Source: CAZBMJ01 sp964493205
Lineage (GTDB): Bacteria > Myxococcota > UBA727 > JABDBI01
DNA length: 64,000 bases
NCBI GenBank assembly: GCA_964493205.1
Contig: CAZBMJ010000009.1
Location: 1-64,000, forward strand
Reading direction: 5' to 3'
Below, piece by piece: positions 58,512 through 64,000 of the stretch (the first letter of the stretch is position 1; each line of letters opens with the position of its first letter). The notes under the pieces were generated by a model. It was not told where the DNA came from. It did not search any database and saw nothing but the letters and a program-made list of their open reading frames with translations. The position numbers and the translations under genes are program-made.

Positions 58512-58619
58512 CTAAATTTACTCCAATTTTTACAATTATCATAAGGCATTAGCCTAGTTTATCAAGTCGTTTTAGTCTAAGTTATGCTTTGTTTCTACAC
58601 TAAAGCTTTAGGACGTTCC

Positions 58620-59255
58620 ATGAGAAATAATATAGGTTTTAACGGTATAACTACCACTGTTGCTAATTTATTAATAGCCATTATTGGCATACATTTATTA
58701 GGGGTTATTTTTTTTAAAACAGCTTTAGGCTCCTTTGTTTATTCTCAGCTATGGTTAGATCCGTACTTAACCATTAATTCTTTTCAAATTTGGCGATTGT
58801 TTACTTATGGTTTTATACATGATCTATCATCACCTATGCATGTTATTTTAAATTGTTTAATGATTTATTCAATGGGTCCCATTTTAGAGGGATACTTGGG
58901 AGTAAAAAAATTTTTAATTTTGATTTTTTCTTCTATTGTGATGGGCGGTTTATTTGTAGTAGGTTCTTTTTTATTAGGTCTTAGTTCTTCTTTAGTATTG
59001 GGGTTTTCTGCGGCTTCCATGGCTTTATTAATAGTTTGGGGTAGTAGCTTTCCTAATGAAAAAATTTATATTTTTGGCATTTTTCCTATGAGTGGAAGAA
59101 ATATTGTTTTTGTAAGTATAGCTCTTGAAATTTTTTATTCATTTTCCTCTGATTCAATTTCTAGCGCTGCTCATTTTGGTGGTATTATTAATGCACTTAT
59201 TTTAAATTTTTGTTTTTATAAAAAAACAGATTTTAAAAAGATATTTAAGAGCTAA
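58620..59255 (+). CDS. Rhomboid-family intramembrane serine protease
   Basis: The ATG at 58620 has AGGA 6 nt upstream (an ATG at 58584 is also in frame) and gives 211 residues. About six transmembrane helices. W-R-L-F-T-Y-G-F-I-H-D is the conserved loop; the nucleophile Ser130 lies in G-F-S-A and the catalytic His185 in A-A-H-F-G-G. The Ser-His dyad is intact. It heads a + strand group with yggS and the GDPD gene; spacing to yggS is 1 bp. Confidence 0.87.
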   Translation: MRNNIGFNGITTTVANLLIAIIGIHLLGVIFFKTALGSFVYSQLWLDPYLTINSFQIWRLFTYGFIHDLSSPMHVILNCLMIYSMGPILEGYLGVKKFLILIFSSIVMGGLFVVGSFLLGLSSSLVLGFSAASMALLIVWGSSFPNEKIYIFGIFPMSGRNIVFVSIALEIFYSFSSDSISSAAHFGGIINALILNFCFYKKTDFKKIFKS

Positions 59256-59256
59256 T

Positions 59257-59904
59257 ATGATCGATAACTTAACTTATATTAATAAAAAGCTTAATAATCA
59301 AATTACTTTAGTAGCAGTTTCAAAAGCTCAAAGCTTTGAAGCAATTAAAGAACTTTATGATCTTGGTGTAAGAAATTTTGGTGAAAGCTATGTTCAAGAA
59401 TTGCTTTGTAAAATTAATTTAGCAAAACAAAATAATATTAATGATATTATTTGGCATTTTTTAGGAAATATTCAAAGCAATAAAATAAAAAGCTTAATAA
59501 ATATAGATTTTATTCATAGTATTTCTAAAATATCTCAACTTGAAATACTTGATAAAATAGCTCTTAAAAAAATTAATTATTTTTTACAGATAAATTTGTT
59601 ACCCACAAATAATCGCTTAGGATTTTTAGAAGAAGAAATTTTTGATGTCTTAAAAAATATAAGAAAATACAAAAATTTGAGTTGCCTAGGTTTAATGTGT
59701 GTTTTGCCAACCAAAACTACTAAAACTAGTGATTATTGGTTTGAAAAAATGCTTATTTTAAAGCAGCAAATAGTAGAAAAAAATTTGCTTACTAAAGTGG
59801 AATTATCCATGGGTATGAGCGATGATTTTATAGAAGCAATAAATTATGGTTCTACTTTTGTAAGAATAGGGAGCAGGTTGTTTGGTAAAAGAGTTTATAA
59901 ATAA
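59257..59904 (+). CDS. PLP homeostasis protein YggS (PLPBP)
   Basis: A 215-residue TIM-barrel protein that binds pyridoxal phosphate and buffers its level. The PLP lysine sits in V-A-V-S-K near residue 23; N-F-G-E-S-Y-V-Q-E, W-H-F-L-G-N-I-Q-S-N-K and S-M-G-M-S-D-D-F are family marks. It starts 1 bp after the rhomboid stop and its 3' end overlaps the GDPD gene by 23 bp. Confidence 0.93.
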   Translation: MIDNLTYINKKLNNQITLVAVSKAQSFEAIKELYDLGVRNFGESYVQELLCKINLAKQNNINDIIWHFLGNIQSNKIKSLINIDFIHSISKISQLEILDKIALKKINYFLQINLLPTNNRLGFLEEEIFDVLKNIRKYKNLSCLGLMCVLPTKTTKTSDYWFEKMLILKQQIVEKNLLTKVELSMGMSDDFIEAINYGSTFVRIGSRLFGKRVYK

Positions 59905-60670
59905 GATATTATTCTATTTTTTTTGTTTTTATTATTCTTGTCATAATAAAAACAAATATATTAAAACACAAAAAACTTATATCTTAGCTCACAGGGGCCT
60001 TACTTCTAAGCATTTAGAAAATACGCTAGAAGCATTTTTAGCTGCTTTTGAATCTGGTGCTGATGGCATTGAGTTTGATGTTCAGCTGAGCAAAGACTTA
60101 GTTCCTGTGGTTTTTCACGACGATAACCTACAGCGTTTAAGTAGCTCTAATAAAGACATTGATAATCTTAATATATTAGACTTAAAGAGTGTTATTTTAA
60201 CTTCTTCAAAGTATAATAATAATTATTATATTCCGTTATTATCAGAAGTATTATTAACACTGCCTAAAGATAAAATACTTAATATAGAACTTAAAGAAAC
60301 TTTTTTAAATAAAGATAAAAATGCTTATATTAATTTGATATCAATACTTACTGATTATAAAAATAAATTCAAGATAGTAATATCTAGTTTTAATGCCGAT
60401 ATTCTGATAAATTTTTCAGAAATTAGTAGAGATTTTGAACTAGCTTTATTAATAGATAAAAAAATTAATATTTTAGAACTAATAAAAATCAATAAAATAA
60501 TTAAAAATATTAAGTATTTAAATCCTCATTTAAGTTTATTAAATAAATTTATTATTAAATTTAATATAAATTTTATCATTTGGGGACATAAAAAAATAGA
60601 AAACAAGACCAAAGTTATTATAGAAAAACAATTTGGCCTTATTTCAGATATTTGTGAAAAACTTATTTAA
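59882..60670 (+). CDS. Glycerophosphodiester phosphodiesterase
   Basis: A 262-residue GDPD-family enzyme that would release glycerol-3-phosphate from phospholipid head-group diesters. The N terminus has a hydrophobic stretch (7-18), then A-H-R-G-L with the catalytic His, E-N-T-L-E-A-F, G-A-D-G-I-E-F-D-V and F-H-D-D-N-L with the second His. The start is a TTG at 59882 inside yggS; no in-frame ATG exists before the motif, so the exact N terminus is unsure. The hydrophobic start suggests a membrane anchor or export. Confidence 0.85.
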   Translation: MVKEFINKILFYFFCFYYSCHNKNKYIKTQKTYILAHRGLTSKHLENTLEAFLAAFESGADGIEFDVQLSKDLVPVVFHDDNLQRLSSSNKDIDNLNILDLKSVILTSSKYNNNYYIPLLSEVLLTLPKDKILNIELKETFLNKDKNAYINLISILTDYKNKFKIVISSFNADILINFSEISRDFELALLIDKKINILELIKINKIIKNIKYLNPHLSLLNKFIIKFNINFIIWGHKKIENKTKVIIEKQFGLISDICEKLI

Positions 60671-60674
60671 AAAT

Positions 60675-61079
60675 TTACTCTTTTTTTAGAAAATCATAAT
60701 CATGATAGTCGCGATTTGGCCAATAACCACTTTCATGAGATTTTCTAAAGTGTTCTATGGCGATTAGATCTGATCGATTACTTTCTTCTTCTGTAACAGC
60801 CAAACGATACTGATATAACAATCCTAATTCATAATGAGCTTTTGCATAATTTTTGTCTGCTGCTTTCAGCAATAATTCTTTGCTAGTCTCATAAGCACGA
60901 TTATAGTGAAAAAACATAGCCAGAGTATACATAGACTTAGCACAGCCATTATCAGCTTCTTTTTGTATAGATGAAATATTTTTCAAATTATTAATGAAAT
61001 ATTTTTTGGTAGTAGAATTTAAAAATAAGCTACTAAACATCAGACAAATAAACAAAGAAGACGTTGTTAATTTTTGCAT
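60675..61079 (-). CDS. Secreted Sel1-like repeat protein
   Basis: A 134-residue protein with a signal peptide (hydrophobic residues 8-21). Two Sel1-type repeats follow: A-D-N-G-C-A-K-S-M-Y-T-L-A-M, then A-A-D-K-N-Y-A-K-A-H-Y-E-L-G-L-L-Y. Sel1 proteins mediate protein binding and are often used at host interfaces. AAAGGG precedes the ATG. Confidence 0.75.
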   Translation of the reverse strand: MQKLTTSSLFICLMFSSLFLNSTTKKYFINNLKNISSIQKEADNGCAKSMYTLAMFFHYNRAYETSKELLLKAADKNYAKAHYELGLLYQYRLAVTEEESNRSDLIAIEHFRKSHESGYWPNRDYHDYDFLKKE

Positions 61080-61087
61080 ATTACCCT

Positions 61088-62875
61088 TTAATTTCTTTTA
61101 TAATTATTCCTGTAAGGCTTTTTTTGAAACCTTGGTTTAAAAGATTGTTGTTTTGCTCTTTCACACACTATTACATCATTACCATCATTTTTATTAGGTT
61201 TTTCCTGATTATTAACGGCATCGATAATAGCTTGAGCAACTTCTTCATCAACCTCTACATGAGCACTTTGTTCTCTAACCATTCCACCGCCTGAAAAATG
61301 CCCTAAATCAATATTTGATTTTTCGCTTAAAAATTGAGCAAGGGTGGCTAAGTCATCAAACCCATCATTTTGTCCTAAAGAAACATACAATCTGGCAAGA
61401 GCATCTTTAGTAACTTCCACCTGTTCAGCTCTAGGTGCACGTTCTTTTGGTGTGTGGGCCTCAGTAGTAAGAGGCTTATTCTCTTCTTGTTCGCCAGGCT
61501 CTTCTGTATGATTTTTTCTAAACTTATTTTCTCTAAAATTATTTTCTTTAAAATCTCGCTTTTTGTATTCACGGGGTTTTTCCAAAGCGGGTCTAAGTGA
61601 TGCTGTGGCTCGTTTTAAAAAATGTTCTTTTATCAAAAAAGCAATAGCTAGTGTAGCATCATTGTCTTTCAATATTTTTTCTGTGAGTTCAATAAATTGT
61701 CCAAGTTCAACGTCTTGGGCTTGTTTATTGATAAAGTTTATTATTCTTTTAGCACTAAGATTAATAATCTCTTCATCGTTAGGCAAGGTTTGATGCTCAA
61801 AAATAATATTACATTGTGACTTAAGAGATGTTAAAAACCCTAATTCTCTGCTTGATACAATATTTATAATAGTTCTATGAACCCCAGCGGCTTGTTTATT
61901 AAATTGAGTTACTTGTTCATAAACAGATGGTTTATCAAAAATATTATAGTTAATAATATATTCAACATGACTTAAATCTTGAGATACTAAAAAATCACTA
62001 GGACATATTAAGATACTAATTTTTTTATTCACTAAGTCATCAATACTTTTTGAAATATCTTGAGATCTTTCGTCGGTGATGCTTCTTATTTCGTGTCCAT
62101 AACGAGCTAAAAATCTATCAAGTAAAAAACATTCATCTTGATTATTACAAGTTATTAAATAAGCATCTTTTTTGTGATTTTCTATAACCGCTAGCAAAGT
62201 TCTTGGCTTAGGTAAATTTTCATTTTGTTGATGGGCAATATGAAGGCAGGGTTTAATAATTACTGGCTGATGATTATTTTCTACTAAACAGACATTTTCT
62301 ATGGATTCTAATCTATAGGAATGAATAATATCAATATTTGTAGGAGAAAATATTAAGCATTGTAGCGACTTTTTAGCTTCTAATAAATATCTAAGAGTAT
62401 TATTAGTGTTTTCTACCCCAATACCATCTAAAAATACAATATTTATATCGTTAAAATTAATATTTTGTATTGCTTCATTTAGCTGTTCATACGTGCAAAT
62501 AATTATAATTTTATTTTCTTCTTTTTTATTATATATTCCAGCACAATTTTGATTATCTGTAAGATTATTTAATTCTTTTTCAATCATTTCTGCTTGCAAC
62601 ATATTTGGAGTTATAATTAAACTTTGGCTAGATTTTTTAGTTATATCTATAGTTGTTATAATAGATAAATTAAAAGCTAAAGATTTTCCGTATGCACTTC
62701 CATATGCCAAAATATTTTTTCTTTCTTGGGCTAAGCTGATAATTTGATTTTGAAAACTCGTGAGATTTTTATAGCCTAAGTGGGTTATTTTTTCCTGTAA
62801 GCTTTGGGGAATATTTACGTGAACTAAATCGATATGTTGTTTGGTACTATTATCTAAGTTGCTTTTTTGAGTCAT
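61088..62875 (-). CDS. DEAD-box helicase-like protein with degenerate motifs and DbpA-like tail
   Basis: The ATG at 62875 (AAGG site) gives 595 residues. The layout is that of DeaD/DbpA RNA helicases: a Q-like motif (F-Q-N-Q), Walker A-like G-S-A-Y-G-K-S (Lys64), two RecA-like lobes, and near 477-545 a DbpA-type RNA-binding domain (R-L-Y-V-S-L-G-Q-N-D-G and V-E-V-D-E-E-V-A-Q-A-I). The D-E-A-D box is D150-G-I-G, S-A-T is S-P-T, and the H-R-x-G-R motif is absent (G-V-H-R only). The rest is a charged linker and a basic tail. ATP hydrolysis is doubtful; an RNA-binding or ribosome-assembly role may persist. The frame is intact. Confidence 0.8.
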   Translation of the reverse strand: MTQKSNLDNSTKQHIDLVHVNIPQSLQEKITHLGYKNLTSFQNQIISLAQERKNILAYGSAYGKSLAFNLSIITTIDITKKSSQSLIITPNMLQAEMIEKELNNLTDNQNCAGIYNKKEENKIIIICTYEQLNEAIQNINFNDINIVFLDGIGVENTNNTLRYLLEAKKSLQCLIFSPTNIDIIHSYRLESIENVCLVENNHQPVIIKPCLHIAHQQNENLPKPRTLLAVIENHKKDAYLITCNNQDECFLLDRFLARYGHEIRSITDERSQDISKSIDDLVNKKISILICPSDFLVSQDLSHVEYIINYNIFDKPSVYEQVTQFNKQAAGVHRTIINIVSSRELGFLTSLKSQCNIIFEHQTLPNDEEIINLSAKRIINFINKQAQDVELGQFIELTEKILKDNDATLAIAFLIKEHFLKRATASLRPALEKPREYKKRDFKENNFRENKFRKNHTEEPGEQEENKPLTTEAHTPKERAPRAEQVEVTKDALARLYVSLGQNDGFDDLATLAQFLSEKSNIDLGHFSGGGMVREQSAHVEVDEEVAQAIIDAVNNQEKPNKNDGNDVIVCERAKQQSFKPRFQKKPYRNNYKRN

Positions 62876-63005
62876 ATGTGACCTTTGTATAAGTGTTTGT
62901 TTTTGCAATTATTAAATATCTAAAACAAAAAGGTTAGTATGTATAAAAATAGGGTCAAGTAGGGCTTTATTAAACCGCGAAAAATGTTTATTTTAAGGTA
63001 GTTAA

Positions 63006-64000
63006 ATGAAACTCTATGATGAATTTTTAGAATTTACTATTCGCGATGCTGACATTTCTGACCTCGATTCTGTATACAAACTGTCAAATATACTAAATAC
63101 TGTTACTTTGCCAGCCAATAAAACAGAATTAGAAAAAATAATTTTATCATCCATGTCTTCTTTTTCTTTAAGCGAAAAAGATCCAACCAAAAGAACTTTT
63201 TTATTTTTGTTAGAAAGCTCAAACAATCAAGTTATAGGCGTAAGTCAAATATTTGCAAAACATGGAACATTGGATTCTCCTCATACTTTTTTTAGTGTAA
63301 CTACCCAAGAGCGTTATTCTGCTAGTCTTAATAAATATTTTAAGCATAAAATTTTGCGCCTAGGTCAAAGTTTTGATGGCCCAAGTGAAGTAGGAAGTTT
63401 AGTACTAAACCCGCAATATCGTTCTCATCCTCAAAAACTAGGTCGAATATTGAGTTTTTCAAGATTTTTATTTATAGCAATGAGACCAGATTTGTTTTCT
63501 AGAAGAGTAATAGCCGAATTGTTGCCCCCAATAACTCCTCATGAAGAACCTTCTTTATGGCAAGCAATCGGTCAAAAATTTACTGGGCTTAATTATTACG
63601 AAGCAGACCAGCTTTCGAGGGAAAATAAAGAATTTATATTAAGCCTTTTTCCTAATGGTGATATTTATTCTTGTTTACTTTCTGATTTTGCCCAAGATGT
63701 CATAGGAAAAGTAGGGGAGAAGTCCCAAGGTGCTGCTCATTTATTATCAAGTATTGGTTTTACTTATAGCGATAAGATAGATCCATTTGATGGAGGCCCG
63801 CATTTTGAAGCAGAAACTAAAGATATTAGCATAATCAAAAATAGTTTTAAGGCCTATGTTCAAGAAGCTACTTTTCACAGCGAACATGGGTTATACCTAA
63901 TAGGAATTTTTGATACTACTAAAAATTCTTCTAAAAGATTTAAATGTTTTATTGCTAATGCTTGTATTGTAGAAAATAATATATTTATAAATAAAAAAAC
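63006..64000 (+). CDS. astA: Arginine N-succinyltransferase AstA (cut by window end)
   Basis: An ATG at 63006, preceded by AAGG, opens a frame that stays open to the window end, so at least 331 residues. It begins F-T-I-R-D-A-D-I-S-D-L and has L-P-A-N-K-T-E-L, E-V-G-S-L-V-L, then A-Q-D-V-I-G-K-V and D-P-F-D-G-G-P-H-F-E-A-E. These match AstA in order and spacing. AstA succinylates arginine in the first step of the arginine succinyltransferase pathway. The rest of that pathway is not in view. Confidence 0.85.
   Translation, partial: MKLYDEFLEFTIRDADISDLDSVYKLSNILNTVTLPANKTELEKIILSSMSSFSLSEKDPTKRTFLFLLESSNNQVIGVSQIFAKHGTLDSPHTFFSVTTQERYSASLNKYFKHKILRLGQSFDGPSEVGSLVLNPQYRSHPQKLGRILSFSRFLFIAMRPDLFSRRVIAELLPPITPHEEPSLWQAIGQKFTGLNYYEADQLSRENKEFILSLFPNGDIYSCLLSDFAQDVIGKVGEKSQGAAHLLSSIGFTYSDKIDPFDGGPHFEAETKDISIIKNSFKAYVQEATFHSEHGLYLIGIFDTTKNSSKRFKCFIANACIVENNIFINKK

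Overview
This is a 64 kb stretch of an AT-rich (roughly 30% GC by eye) bacterial chromosome. It mixes conserved housekeeping genes with a large set of secreted and eukaryote-like proteins. The cell appears to be diderm: there are Sec signal peptides, a lipoprotein, and barrel-like outer-membrane proteins. No ribosomal RNA is present, so the lineage is uncertain. The DnaK sequence and the calcium-repeat, disintegrin and FG-GAP lipoprotein recall deltaproteobacterial/Bdellovibrionota-like or Dependentiae-like groups. The ankyrin, RBR, RCC1, Fic and ubiquitin-like proteins suggest an intracellular or host-associated life. Both statements are inference.

Layout. 1-12.1 kb: secreted ubiquitin-like protein, then rsmE and a forward run pyrG-asd-(Fn3/barrel protein)-folC-ltaA, rplS-rnhB-yraN-rsmI, and rluD. 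12.1-23.8 kb: winged-helix protein, degenerate Fic protein, patatin-like lipase, DEDDh exonuclease, secreted ankyrin protein continuing one frame away into an RBR-type (RING-IBR-Rcat) ubiquitin ligase, truncated HigB with intact HigA-like antitoxin, adenosine deaminase, HAMP membrane protein, tRNA-Arg(CCT), and a secreted transglutaminase-like protein. 24-29.8 kb: ABC-F ATPase, dnaK, ruvX-mltG-luxR-type regulator. 29.9-41.8 kb (accessory): secreted RCC1 propeller, CrtC/AttH-like lipocalin, two nearly identical tandem secreted paralogues, hicAB plus a collapsed hicAB copy, a decayed lipoprotein gene, aminotransferase, HEPN-MNT pair and secreted proteins. 41.8-46 kb: a closely packed run of small enzymes (GNAT, methyltransferase, DUF1016 nuclease, DHFR-like, APH-like, GNAT). 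46-56 kb: secreted class 3 lipase, disintegrin/integrin-like lipoprotein, glycoside-hydrolase-like protein, AAA-ATPase_like/HEAT-like protein. 56-64 kb: recG-greA, rhomboid, yggS, GDPD, Sel1 protein, a DEAD-box-like protein lacking its DEAD motif, and the start of astA.

The most striking biology is a ubiquitin-themed toolkit: a secreted beta-grasp ubiquitin-like protein, and a secreted ankyrin protein whose last codons run, across a six-A tract, into an RBR E3 ligase ORF that keeps the catalytic Rcat cysteine. Eukaryotic ANKIB1 has the same ankyrin + RBR order. Other likely host-facing proteins are the transglutaminase-like protein, the duplicated coiled-coil proteins with a basic KKRKL tail, the RCC1 propeller, the class 3 lipase and the patatin. 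None of these roles is proven by sequence alone.
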